Source: CAVSUB01 sp963730995
GTDB taxonomy: Bacteria; Acidobacteriota; Vicinamibacteria; Vicinamibacterales; 2-12-FULL-66-21
DNA length: 64,000 nucleotides
Reading direction: 5' to 3'
Assembly: GCA_963730995.1 (NCBI GenBank)
Contig: CAVSUB010000005.1
Span: forward strand, 124,001-188,000
Part shown: piece by piece, positions 8,628 through 20,816 of the stretch
Numbering within the stretch: the stretch's first letter is position 1
Layout of the letters: each line of letters starts with the position of its first letter
Program-made: the position numbers and the translations under genes
Notes under the pieces: model-generated
The model's database searches: none
What the model saw: the letters and a program-made list of their open reading frames with translations, nothing else
Told to the model about the DNA's origin: nothing

Positions 8628-9904
8628 TCAGTGGAGACTGATACTGTGCTTGATGATGATGTAGTCGAGATACGACGACGTCCGTGATCAGCACTTTTCG
8701 AATGAGGTGAAGGAGCGGCACGTGTTCCGTGTAGATGGCTGCCGCGCCGCGGGCGCCCGCCGCCAGGAAGAGTGCGTTGTCGTGCTCCGCGACAACCAGC
8801 TTCACCGGGAACTTGCCCGGAGGTGAGGTGAACGTCGTCCGGGGCAGGTCGCCGGACGCTTCAATCTGCCCCTGCGCCTGTGCCCAGATCACCGAATCCA
8901 CATGCGCCTTGATGATCTGGCCCGGATAGGTGTCGAGCGTGATCTCCGCTTCGTTTCCCGGTACGACCTGGTGCAGTTCGTTCTGGTTGAACATCGCGAA
9001 GACCTGGTACTCATTGTCGACGAAGGTCATCACCTCGTTGAAGGCCACGCCGGACACGAAGTAGCCCGGCTCGAAGCATGCACGTTCACCATCGTGCCGT
9101 TGCCTGGGGCGACGACGGTCGTCTGTTCCAGGTTCCAGCGGGCGTTCTCGAGCTTGGCGCGCGTCGTGTCGGCCTGCGCCTGGGCGACCCGCACCTGCGC
9201 CTGCGCCGTGGCGATCTGCGCCTTGGCGCCCGCGACGGCCGCGAGGTCTCCTTTGACCCGACCGGAGAGCTTTTCCCTCACCTGTTGCTCGGCCGCACGC
9301 GCCGCGGCGATCTGCGCGGTCAGCTCGTTGACGTTGGTCTGCGCCTGCTCCAGATCGAAGCGGTTGCCGGCGCCGGCTGCGGTGAGCTCCGTGTTCTGCG
9401 CGACACGCTTCGTTGCCAGTTCGAGCGACGCCTGCAGCGCGGCAACCTTGTTCGTCGCCTGGCGGAGTTGTTCGTTGAGCTCCCGTTCTGTCGCCTGCGC
9501 ATCGGGCAGACGCGTCTGCACGTCGGCCAGCCGGGTCTCTTCGGCCTTGACCTTCGCTTCGTCCGACAGCAGTTGCGCTTCGAGCGAACGAACCTCGATC
9601 TCATAGGGCGTCGGATCGATGCGGAACAGCACGTCGCCCTTCTTCACCGGCCGGTTGTTTTCGACCGGGACTTCGATCACGCGTCCCTTCACCTGCGACA
9701 CGATCGGCACGACGTACTTGACGACCCGAACATCGGTCGTCGTCGGCGCGACAGACGTTCAACGTCAGCAGCATCGCCGCCCACGACCACCACCGGGAGG
9801 ATCGCGACGCCGACCTTCCACGGCGTGGTCCAGGGCAGCAGCTTGAGCTTGATGAAGATCAGCCAGACGAAGAACGAGTAGATGCCGAGCAGGATGACTT
9901 CCAT
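8628..9904 (-). CDS. HlyD/YiaV-type membrane fusion protein (frame-broken)
   Basis: The periplasmic adaptor of the efflux operon. One N-terminal membrane helix (MEVILLGIYSFFVWLIFIKL) is followed by the lipoyl/barrel segment VPIVSQVKGRVIEVPVENN, a long coiled coil of Ala/Glu/Gln-rich helices, and the second barrel half (TTVVAPGNGTMVNV, VFAMFNQNELHQVVPGNEAE). The C-terminal tail SYLDYIIIKHSISLH ends in TGA at 8628. The frame shifts near 9770 (apparently twice), 9078 and 8690. The architecture matches E. coli YiaV, whose partner YiaW is also DUF3302. Its ATG directly follows the TAA of the DUF3302 gene, implying translational coupling. Confidence 0.82.
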
Positions 9905-10477
9905 TTACTCCGCCTCGCTCGCGTCGCTCGCCGCCAGCCGCGTCTCGAGCGCGGCCAGGTCGGCGCGAATGGCGTCGAGCTCATTGGCCGGCACACCGTG
10001 CTCTTCGAGCGCGGCGACGCGCTGCCGTATGTCGGCGGTGGGGCTTTCCGGCTCGGGAAGTCCGTGCTCCTTGAAGTAGTCGGGATGCTTGTCGGTTCCG
10101 TACGCCAGTTTGTAGCCGACCGGCTTCGTGTACGCCCACAGCCAGGCGATCGGCCAGAGCAGCCCTCCGAACACGAGCGACAGCAGGCACAATGTCTTGA
10201 TGGCCTCGAGCTGCGGATGATGCCGCTTGTGCGCGATCTTTTCCGGCAGCACGTGCACCATCCAGAAGAGGACGATGAGCGCCACCGGCACGAAGCAGAG
10301 CGCGAAGATGGCGATGTACTTCGCCATCGCGTCTTCGGCCTCGGGGGACAGCAACGACGCGTGCGCCGCCGACGGGGAGACCAGCAACCAGCCAGCCGCC
10401 AGCAGACCGACGACGACTGTCCGCGAGGCGTGATGCGCGCGCAGCGCGAGACGGAGAGTACGACAATCCTTCGTCAT
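9905..10477 (-). CDS. DUF3302 (YiaW-like) inner-membrane protein
   Basis: A 190-residue membrane protein. A signal-like helix is followed by two membrane segments flanking LPEKIAHKRHHPQLEAIKTL, then GGLLWPIAWLWAY; both match the DUF3302 core known from E. coli YiaW. The C-terminal 60 residues form a charged, probably coiled-coil tail (TADIRQRVAALEEHGVPANE) that is longer than in YiaW. It heads the operon with the HlyD-like and NodT-like genes, so it is likely an accessory subunit of that exporter. The ATG at 10477 has a GGTGG ribosome site 4 bases upstream. The frame is intact. Confidence 0.8.
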   Translation of the reverse strand: MTKDCRTLRLALRAHHASRTVVVGLLAAGWLLVSPSAAHASLLSPEAEDAMAKYIAIFALCFVPVALIVLFWMVHVLPEKIAHKRHHPQLEAIKTLCLLSLVFGGLLWPIAWLWAYTKPVGYKLAYGTDKHPDYFKEHGLPEPESPTADIRQRVAALEEHGVPANELDAIRADLAALETRLAASDASEAE

Positions 10478-11068
10478 TGAACCACCCTACAGAATGGGCC
10501 TGAGCACGGGTCAACTGGCTATCGGGCTCTGCTTTGACCACCAAAAGCACTCCTCGTGCCATTGGACGTTTTATAGCCTCCTGCTTCATAGAGGCCAAAG
10601 TCGCGGCGTGTGGACCGCGGTCCTCCGGCTGTTCGGGGCCCCTCCACTATTCCGGGGGAAACGGTTGCCTGCGGCCGCGACACCTTCGACGCCGGAGTCC
10701 GAACACCATCGGAATGCCAACGAAAAGACCATCGTCGTCCCGCGCGTCGTGAAGGAGACGATTGAATGCGTGAGGTCTGGACCGACGGTGCCGGTGCCGA
10801 GCGTGCCGCCCACGGCGTGTCGGCTGATATAGTGCAGTCGTCTCGAAGGCGCGCCGGCCGATGACCAGGAGCGGTTACGGTCGGTTGGCAGATCGACCGA
10901 GGTCGACGCCGGACGCCGGCCCCGGAATGCCGGAGGACGCCCCGGATGCCGTGGGCAGCGACTGCGGCAGTCGACAGAGGACCGCAGTCGGAGGACGCCA
11001 ACGGTGGTCGCAGGCGCGGTACGTGGGTTGCTGTCGGCGCTCCGCGCAGCCGCGCACAGGAGAGGTGG
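10478..11068. other. Divergent intergenic region
   Basis: About 590 bases between the efflux operon and the secreted orphan at 11069. All frames look like non-coding shadow. It contains CCCGGAATGCCGGAGGA near 10921, another copy of the short palindromic motif seen at 1622. Promoters for both sides must lie here but no clear consensus is visible. Confidence 0.5.
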
Positions 11069-11647
11069 ATGATGACCGTTTCACGCAGAACAATTGGTGC
11101 GACCGTGCTTGCGGCCGCAGTGCTGATGACGCCCGTGGTCCCGCGCGGACAGGGAGCAGCGGAGGTATTCACTGCCACGGCAGCGGTCAAGGGTGCCGGG
11201 GGCGCGTCGGCGAGCGCGCCGGTCACCGTCAAGGTTGACCGCAAGATGTCCCAGAGCGAGGCGGACCCACTGGTGGCGGCGTTCAAGGCCGGCGGCGCAG
11301 ACGCGCTGCGGAAAAAACTCGTGGGGGTCCCGCCCACAGGCACAGTTCGGATTGGCGCAGGCAGCGAAACCCCGACGCGCTTGACGATCGAGCGGGCCAC
11401 CGGCGAGGGCCGGCTTCTGACCATCGTCGCTGACAAGCCGCTGGTGTTTGTCGGCGCGGGGGTGCCTGGCGCAAAGCCAAAAGAAGGCTACGACTTTGCC
11501 GTCATCGACCTCCAGGTCGATGCCAAAGGCGGCGGTACCGGGACGATCGCGCCGGCCGCAAAGATCAAACTGAATCAGGACGCGTTCGTCGTGGAGGACT
11601 ACAGCGGCGAGGTCGTCCGGCTGACGGCCGTCAAGAAAACAAAGTAG
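11069..11647 (+). CDS. Secreted protein of unknown function
   Basis: A 192-residue protein with a clear Sec signal peptide (MMTVSRRTIGATVLAAAVLM...). The mature part is rich in Gly, Ala and Lys. It includes a segment GGADALRKKLVGVPPTGTVRIG, then RLTIERATGEGRLLTIVADKPLVF and a C-terminal region FAVIDLQVDAKGGGTGTIAP, suggesting a small beta-rich periplasmic fold. I do not recognise the family. The start is supported by AGGAGAGG about 4 bases before the tandem ATGs. It stands alone between two gaps. Confidence 0.75.
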   Translation: MMTVSRRTIGATVLAAAVLMTPVVPRGQGAAEVFTATAAVKGAGGASASAPVTVKVDRKMSQSEADPLVAAFKAGGADALRKKLVGVPPTGTVRIGAGSETPTRLTIERATGEGRLLTIVADKPLVFVGAGVPGAKPKEGYDFAVIDLQVDAKGGGTGTIAPAAKIKLNQDAFVVEDYSGEVVRLTAVKKTK

Positions 11648-11899
11648 GGCCCCCGGTCTGGGGCACCCTGGCAGGCCGGAGTTCGGGCTGGCGGTGAACC
11701 CGCGCCGGCCCAGCCACGGCCGATCTCAAGATTTCGATGAGTCCTCACCATATGCGGTGTCAGGGAATGAGTCCCTCTCGCTGACCGGGCACCAGATTCG
11801 CGTCAATCCACGCTAGTTCTCAACCACTTACCGGGATTTCGCCGCCGCGCCGTCACAGGGCACGACCTGTGATGGGAGACGTGTGGGTGATGGGGGGAC

Positions 11900-13516
11900 G
11901 TGCTGGAAAATCCAATGCTATGTGCTGCGCGAATTGAAAGGGAGCCGTTTTCACCGCCTGTAGAGCCGGTCGGTACAGATGCTTCTCTGGACCTCCGGGT
12001 GCCGGGCGGAGCGTCCTTGAACCACGTCGAATCCGTGGCGTTCATCGATCCGCTTGCCACTGGCGTCGACGCCGCGATCCGTGAGGCGCAGCGTTGCATC
12101 GTGGAGGCGCTCGATCTCGACGGGTGCATGCTGTTCGAGCCCAACGACGATGGGGACCTGCTCGGCACTTACAGCTGGTGGCGTCCCGCCGTTCCGGCGC
12201 CGCCCGCGCGTCTGTCGGCCAGGGAGAGTTTCCCCTGGATGTTCCCGAGGCTCCTGGAAGGCGAGCTGGTCTGTCTCTCGAGCCCCGACGGGCTGTCGGA
12301 CGGCGTCGACCGCTCGAGCCTGCTTCGCTTCGGGCTGCGGTCGATCGTCGTGATCCCGCTGTCGGTGCACGAGAAGATCGTCGGCCTCGTGAGCTTTGGT
12401 GTGACGCGCAGCGAGCGGGACTGGCCTCTGGAGACTATTCAGCGGCTGCGGCTCTCGGCGGGCCTTTTCGCAAGCGTGCTCGCCAGGCGGCACAGCGACG
12501 AGGCGCTCTGCCGTGCGCTCGGCGAGGTCAAACGCCTGACCGATCAGCTGCGCGCGGAGAACGTCTACCTGCGCCGTGAAGTCGAAAGCACACTCGGAAC
12601 GTCCACCGTCGGCCGGAGCGCCGCGATTCTCCACGTGCAGGAGCAGGTGCGGCAGGTGGCCGAGACCGATGCGACGGTCCTCCTTCTGGGCGAGACGGGC
12701 TCCGGCAAAGAGGTGTTCGCGTCACAGATTCATGAGTTGAGCCGCCGCCGCGGCCGGGCCATGGTCCGGGTCAACTGCGCGGCCATTCCGACGACCCTGA
12801 TCGAGAGTGAGCTGTTCGGCCGGGAGAAAGGCGCCTACACAGGGGCTCTCTCGCGTCAGGCCGGGCGCTTCGAGCTCGCCGACGGATCGACGATCTTCCT
12901 GGATGAGATCGGTGACCTGCCTCTCGACGTCCAGGTCAAGCTGCTGCGCGTCCTGGAAGACAGGCAGGTCGAGCGGCTGGGCAGCTCGAAGGCAACAAAA
13001 ATCAACACGCGAATCATCGCCGCCACGCATCGGGATCTCGAGAAACGTATTCGGGCCGACGCGTTTCGCGAGGATCTGTATTACAGGCTGAATGTCTTTC
13101 CGATCCGGGTGCCGCCCTTGCGCGAGCGGATCGAGGACATCCCCTTGCTGGTCTGGCGCTTCGTCGAGGAATTCTCGAAGGCGTTCGGGAAGCGCATCGA
13201 GTCGATCCCGAAAGACAATATCGACATGCTGCAACGATATCCCTGGCCTGGGAACGTTCGTGAGCTGCGCAATCTGGTGGAGCGCGCGGTGATCGGCGCG
13301 TCTGGTCCGCGTTTGACGATCGCGTTACCGCCGGGTTCCGCCGAGCGACACAGTGTGCGGCTCGTCGACGTCGAGAGGGAACACGTCAAGAGCGTGCTCG
13401 ACAGTACCGCGTGGCGGATTCGCGGCGTGGGCGGCGCTGCCGAACGGCTGGGACTCAAAGCCACGACTCTCGAGACGCGCATGGCGAAGTTGGGACTCCA
13501 TCGCGCGCATCGCTGA
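11900..13516 (+). CDS. Sigma-54-dependent transcriptional regulator with GAF domain
   Basis: A 538-residue enhancer-binding protein. An N-terminal GAF-type sensor domain (about 55-200) is followed by a short coiled linker (VKRLTDQLRAENVYLRREVE) and the AAA+ domain. Walker A is GETGSGKE (Gly264 onwards), the sigma-54 contact loop is GAYTGA (Tyr variant of GAFTGA), and Walker B is STIFLDEIGDL. A Fis-type helix-turn-helix ends the protein (AAERLGLKATTLETRMAKLG). The start is probably GTG at 11900 (weak ribosome site); ATG at 11915 is an alternative. The GAF ligand is unknown. Its targets are not obvious; I found no good TGGCAC-N5-TTGC promoter nearby. Confidence 0.9.
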   Translation: MLENPMLCAARIEREPFSPPVEPVGTDASLDLRVPGGASLNHVESVAFIDPLATGVDAAIREAQRCIVEALDLDGCMLFEPNDDGDLLGTYSWWRPAVPAPPARLSARESFPWMFPRLLEGELVCLSSPDGLSDGVDRSSLLRFGLRSIVVIPLSVHEKIVGLVSFGVTRSERDWPLETIQRLRLSAGLFASVLARRHSDEALCRALGEVKRLTDQLRAENVYLRREVESTLGTSTVGRSAAILHVQEQVRQVAETDATVLLLGETGSGKEVFASQIHELSRRRGRAMVRVNCAAIPTTLIESELFGREKGAYTGALSRQAGRFELADGSTIFLDEIGDLPLDVQVKLLRVLEDRQVERLGSSKATKINTRIIAATHRDLEKRIRADAFREDLYYRLNVFPIRVPPLRERIEDIPLLVWRFVEEFSKAFGKRIESIPKDNIDMLQRYPWPGNVRELRNLVERAVIGASGPRLTIALPPGSAERHSVRLVDVEREHVKSVLDSTAWRIRGVGGAAERLGLKATTLETRMAKLGLHRAHR

Positions 13517-13673
13517 CTCCGGCATTCCGGGCTCCCTCCGCGATACTGGGGAACACGACTGCCCGATTTGCGCCCCCAAGCGCGTCGATCGACCGTAACT
13601 CCAAGCAGCGGAGGAGCATCGGGCCGCCCCTCCGCGCGCCTCCAAATGGTACGGCTGCTGCTCTTGCCGCGGC

Positions 13674-14076
13674 GTGGTACGCCTCGCCGTTGTGCTGGCG
13701 GCTCCTGCCCGTGGCACAAAACAGCTCGTTCATACCTTCAGACTCCTGGCCTCGCCCACAAGCCTCGAGCCGGGCTGCCTCGGCTGTCGAGTCTGGACCG
13801 AGGACCACGACTCCTGTGTGCGGTACGAGGAAGTTTGGGCAACCGAGGAGGCGATACGCCTGCGGGTACAGTCGGAGCGGGTTTACGCGGCTTTTCGAGC
13901 TGCTGGAGTCCGCACCGGAGGCACCCAGCCTTCGGTTCGATTTCGTCACGGACACGCGCGGCCTGGACTACGTCGAGGAGGTGCGCAAGATGGATGCCTC
14001 GCTCGGGATTGATCGCAAATCCCTGGGGAGCTGGCTCCTGCTCGTCGGAGTGCTCTTTTCGACGCTTCCGGTCTAG
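13674..14076 (+). CDS. Antibiotic biosynthesis monooxygenase-like protein (frameshifted)
   Basis: A small ABM/quinol-monooxygenase-like protein interrupted by one frameshift. The first frame, from GTG 13674, reads LASPTSLEPGCLGCRVWTED and then VRYEEVWATEEAIRLRVQSER. The second frame continues with FTRLFELLESAPEAPSLRF, DFVTDTRGLDYVEEVRK and a tail. The order PTxxEPGCxxCRxxxD, EEW, F(D) is typical of the dimeric alpha/beta ABM fold. Removing one G from the GGG near 13878-13880 restores a single frame. The length after repair, about 130 residues, is slightly long for the family because of the tail after YVEEVRK. The start is uncertain, with no good ribosome site. Confidence 0.6.
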
Positions 14077-14251
14077 AGCGCCCTGACGGCTGCGCCGTCT
14101 ACGTACCGGTCCTTCCTCAGTTCGCCGAGGTGGCAGCGCATCTGCACTGGAGGTAATGGAAGCGCGCGGCCGCAGCGGCTCCCGTGCTGTCCATCAAAGC
14201 CGCTGGCGGCGCTCTTCACGGTCAACACGATCCTCTCGAAAGGATTCATCC

Positions 14252-15901
14252 ATGACCATCGCCACGGGAGGAGTTGCGGAGCGACCCGCCTGGAAGGCTC
14301 TCGAAGATCACCATCGGAAAATCCGCGACGTGCATCTCCGCGAGCTGTTCGCGCGCGATCCGGGACGCGGCGAACGGCTGACCGCGGAGGCCGCAGGCAT
14401 CTATCTCGACTACTCGAAGAACCGGATCACCGACGAGACACTGCCGCTGCTCGTCCGCCTCGCCGAGGAGTGCGGCCTGCGCGCGCGCATCGACGCCATG
14501 TTCCGCGGCGAGAAGATCAACGTCTCGGAGAAACGTGCCGTGCTCCACGTCGCGCTGCGCGCGCCGCGCGGCGCGTCGATCCTGGTCGACGGCGAGAACG
14601 TCGTGCCCGGCGTTCATGCCGTGCTCGACCGGATGGCGGACTTTGCGAATCGCGTCCGCAGCGGGGCATGGAACGGACACACGGGCAAGCGGATCCGCAA
14701 CGTCGTCAACATCGGAATCGGCGGTTCCGATCTGGGGCCGGTCATGGCCTACGAGGCGCTCAGGCACTACAGCGACCGCAGCCTCACGTTCCGTTTCGTC
14801 TCGAACATCGATGGCACGGACTTCGCCGAAGCGGTCCACGATCTCGACCCGGCGGAGACGCTCTTCATCGTGTCGTCCAAGACCTTCACGACGCTGGAAA
14901 CGATGACCAACGCGCGCACCGCGCGCGAGTGGTCGCTGGCGGGCGCTCGGCGGCGACGAGGCGTCGGTCGCGAAGCACTTCGTCGCGGTCTCGACCAATG
15001 CCGCGGAAGTGGCGAAGTTCGGCATCGACACCGCCAACATGTTCGGGTTCTGGGACTGGGTCGGCGGACGCTACTCCATGGATTCCGCGATCGGCCTCTC
15101 GACGATGCTGGCGGTCGGCCCGGATCACTTCCGGGCCATGCTCGACGGCTTCCACGAGATGGACGAACACTTCCGCACCGCACCTTTCGCGCAGAACCTG
15201 CCGGTGCTCATGGGACTCCTGGGCATCTGGAACACCAACTTCCTCGGCGCGCATACGGTCGCGGTGCTGCCGTACGAGCAGTACCTCAAGCGCTTCCCCG
15301 CCTACCTCCAGCAGTTGACGATGGAGAGCAACGGCAAGCACGTGACGCTCGACGGCGACGAGGTCTCGTACGACACCGAGCCCGATCTACTGGGGAGAAC
15401 CGGGCACCAACGGCCAGCACTCCTTCTATCAGTTGATCCACCAGGGAACGCGGCTCATCCCGTGCGACTTCATCGCGTTCGGCGAGACGCTCAACCCGCT
15501 CGGCCAGCACCACGACGTGCTCCTCGCCAACGTGTTCGCGCAGGGTGAGGCGCTGGCCTTCGGCAAGACACCAGAGGAAGTGCAAGGCCGAAGGCTCGCC
15601 CGACTGGCTGGTCCCCCATCGGACGTTCCAGGGAAACCGGCCGTCCAACACGATCCTGCTGCCGCGACTGACGCCCGCCGCGCTCGGGAGGCTGGTCGCG
15701 CTCTACGAGCACATCGTGTTCACGCAGGGCGTGATCTGGAACATCGACTCGTTCGACCAGTGGGGCGTGGAACTGGGCAAGGTGCTGGCGCAGCGAATCA
15801 TCCCGGAGCTCGGCGGCAGCGCGCGAGCCCCGCTGAATCACGACAGCTCGACGAACGCGCTCATCCGGCGCTACCGGAACGTCAGCGAGAGGACGTCGTG
15901 A
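14252..15901 (+). CDS. pgi: Glucose-6-phosphate isomerase (frame-broken)
   Basis: Interconverts glucose-6-phosphate and fructose-6-phosphate. The protein starts at ATG 14252 (after AAAGGA), and family motifs appear in order: VVNIGIGGSDLGPVMAYEAL, FIVSSKTFTTLETMTNA, then after a frame change FGFWDWVGGRYSMDSAIGLS and LLGIWNTNFLGAHTVAVLPY. After another change come GQHSFYQLIHQGTRLIPCDF and finally WNIDSFDQWGVELGK. Breaks lie near 14945 (loss of GC in a GCGC run), 15382 (an extra C in CCC) and 15585. The full length of about 549 residues is normal. It begins an operon with zwf, a GH63-like gene, rpiB and tkt. Confidence 0.9.
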
Positions 15902-15978
15902 GGGCGATGCGGTATCAGTTCGGCGGACACGTGGAGAAAGCCGCCCACGAAACCAGTGTTTGAGAACGGGGAGCGGAG

Positions 15979-17380
15979 ATGGGCGACACACATGCCGACG
16001 CACTCGTGTTCTTCGGGGCGACGGGCGATCTGGCGTACAAGAAGATCTTTCCCGTCGCTGCAGGCGATGGCCAAGCGCGGGAACCTCGATGTGCCGGTCA
16101 TCGGCGTGGCCAAGGCCGGCTGGACGCTCGATCAGTTGCGCGCGCGGGCGCAGGACAGCGTCGAGAAGCACGGCGGGCTGGACCGTGCCGCGTTCGCCAC
16201 GCTGTGCGGACTGCTTCGGTACGTCGACGGGGACTACCACGACCCGGCGACCTTCGAGGCGGTCCGACGCGAGCTCGGAGACGCGGCGCACCCCGCGCAC
16301 TACCTGGCGATCCCGCCTCCGCTCTTCGGACCCGTCGTGGAACAGCTGGCTCGATCGGGGTGCGCGAAAGGAGCCCGCGTCGTCGTCGAGAAGCCTTTCG
16401 GGCAGGATCTCGTGTCGGCGCGCGCGCTGAATCGGATTCTGCTCGGCGCGTTCGTGGAGCGCGACATCTTCCGGATCGACCACTACCTCGGAAAGCGCCC
16501 CGTTCACAACATGCTGTTCGTTCGCTTCTCGAATCCGCTCCTCGAGGCCTTCTGGAATCGGAGCCACGTCGAGAGCGTGCAGATCACGATGGCGGAGGAC
16601 TTCGGCGTCCAGGGGCGCGGCGCCTTCTACGACGAGACGGGCGCGATCCGCGACGTCGTCCAGAACCACCTCTTCCAGGTGCTGAGCAATCTCGCGATGG
16701 AGCCGCCGGCGAGAATGGACAGCGAGTCGCTGCGGGACGAAAAGGTGAAGGTCCTGAAGTCCATCCCTCGCTCTGGAGGCCGCGGACGTCGATTCGTGGA
16801 CAGTTCCGCGGCTACCGCGAGGAGCGTGGCGTCGCCGCCGATTCGCAGGTCGAGACGTTCGCCGCTGTCCGGCTCCGCATCGATTCGTGGCGATGGCAGG
16901 GCGTCCCGTTCTACATCCGCACAGGCAAGTGCCTCCCCGTGACGTCCACCGAGGTCGTCGTCCGCCTGCGGCGGCCTCCAACGGCGTCCTGTTCCCGACC
17001 GCCGCTCCCCTGTCGAACTACTTCCGGTTCCGGATTCGTCCCCCGGCAGACGATCGCGTTCGGCGTCACGGCGATGGACGAGGCCGACCAGATGATCGGC
17101 CAGCGGGCCGAGCTCGTGGCGAGTCGAGACGCCTGGCGCTGACGAGAGGGCCGCCTACGAGCGCGTCCTGAGCGACGCCCTCGAGGGAGACGCCACGCTG
17201 TTTGCGCGGATGGACTACGTCGAAGAGGCGTGGCGCATCGTCGATCCGGTGCTGGACGATGAACACGCCGGTTCGCGAATACGAGCCGGGGACCTGGGGG
17301 CCACCCGCCATCGCGCCGAGGACATCACGCCCGCCGGCGGGTGGGCAAACCCGACGAGTCAGGAGAGGCGTCGTCCGCGC

Positions 17381-17388
<8 letters not shown>
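15979..17388 (+). CDS. zwf: Glucose-6-phosphate 1-dehydrogenase (frame-broken)
   Basis: Oxidises glucose-6-phosphate to 6-phosphogluconolactone with NADP+. The coenzyme site is VFFGATGDLAYKKIFP at the N-terminus. The catalytic segment is FRIDHYLGKRPVHNMLFVRF, followed by ITMAEDFGVQGRGAFYDETG and VPFYIRTGKCLPVT. The C-terminus reads REYEPGTWGPP and DITPAGGWANP. Frames change near 16055, 16770, 16975, 17035, 17140 and 17265, so this is the most damaged gene in the window. The exact stop is unclear: one frame ends in TGA at 17386-17388, overlapping the next gene's ATG at 17381, while another runs straight into that gene. Confidence 0.85.
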
Positions 17389-20145
<2,757 letters not shown>

Positions 20146-20164
20146 CGGGCATGAAGGAGCGGAC

Positions 20165-20705
20165 ATGCGTGTGGGCATCGCTACCGATCACGGCGGCTTC
20201 GGTTTGAAGGAAGAGCTCCTCACGCGTCTGCGTTCCGCCGGCCACGAAATCGTGGATTTCGGCGCACACACGTTGAATGCCGAAGACGACTATCCCGACT
20301 TTGTCGTGCCTCTCGCGGAGGCCGTCGTTGCTGGAGAGGTACAGCGCGGCGTGGCGATCTGCGGCAGCGGTGTTGGCGCGTCGGTTTGCGCCAACAAGGT
20401 CGCCGGTATCCGGGCGGCGCTCGTCCACGACCATTTCTCCGCGACAACAGGGCGTCGAGGACGATCACCTCAACATCCTCTGCATGGGCGGACGGACGGT
20501 CGGGCCGGCCGTCGCCTGGGATCTCGTCCAGGCGTTCCTTGGCGCCGAGTTCAGTCAGGCGGCGCGGCATTTGCGGCGACTGGCGAAAGTCGAGCGCTTG
20601 GAATCGGCGGCGCGGAGCTACGTGGGACGTAGCATCGGACGATGGCATTTGAGCGCGCCGCAGGCGCAGCGATGGGGGTCCGGCGGGGCGAAGCCCCCCG
20701 GTTAA
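20165..20705 (+). CDS. rpiB: Ribose-5-phosphate isomerase B (frameshifted)
   Basis: Interconverts ribose-5-phosphate and ribulose-5-phosphate. The first frame starts at ATG 20165 (MRVGIATDHGGFGLKEEL) and contains the catalytic Cys loop AICGSGVGASVCANKVAGIR. After a break near 20447 the second frame gives GVEDDHLNILCMGGRTVGPA and the conserved end AARHLRRLAKV. The frame then runs on for about 40 codons into a GC-rich palindromic repeat and stops at its GGTTAA. That tail is outside the normal family length of about 150 residues and may come from a further indel. Confidence 0.85.
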
Positions 20706-20706
20706 T
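20669..20706 (+). repeat. GC-rich hairpin repeat, copy 1
   Basis: The unit runs GCGATGGGGGTCC, CGGCGGGGCGAAGCCCCCCG, GTTAAT. The inner part CCGGCGGGGCGAAGCCCCCCGG folds as a strong GC hairpin with a GAA loop. A second copy lies at 20774-20813. The stop codon of the extended rpiB frame falls inside this copy. Confidence 0.8.
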
Positions 20707-20773
20707 CACGGCACCGCGCGCCGCAGGCGCGCCCGCCGGAGCGGAGTGGGGTATCGGGGCCCCGCGAGCGACG

Positions 20774-20813
20774 GCGATGGGGGGTCCGGCGGGGCGAAAG
20801 CCCCCCGGTTAAT
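20774..20813 (+). repeat. GC-rich hairpin repeat, copy 2
   Basis: A near-identical copy of 20669-20706, differing only by one extra G and one extra A within runs. It ends only 3 bases before the tkt start codon, in the place where a ribosome-binding site would be expected. It could act as an attenuator or simply be an inserted palindromic element. Confidence 0.8.
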
Positions 20814-20816
20814 AAA

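Noticed and set aside
8002..9057. A 351-residue protein joining the fusion protein's C-terminus to the NodT lipoprotein
   Set aside because: Read-through by frame break: the alternative frame gives the natural HlyD tail and a TGA at 8628, 11 bases before the NodT start.
10519..11436. A 305-codon minus-strand frame over the secreted orphan gene
   Set aside because: Opposes a gene with a good ribosome site and signal peptide; composition is typical of an antisense shadow.
11650..11899. A sigma-54 promoter before the enhancer-binding protein
   Set aside because: TGGGGCACCCTGGCAGG is suggestive, but the GG and GC elements are not spaced as required.
15491..16981. A 496-codon minus-strand frame opposite pgi and zwf
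   Set aside because: The translation is Arg-rich without domain signatures, whereas the plus strand holds both enzymes' motifs.
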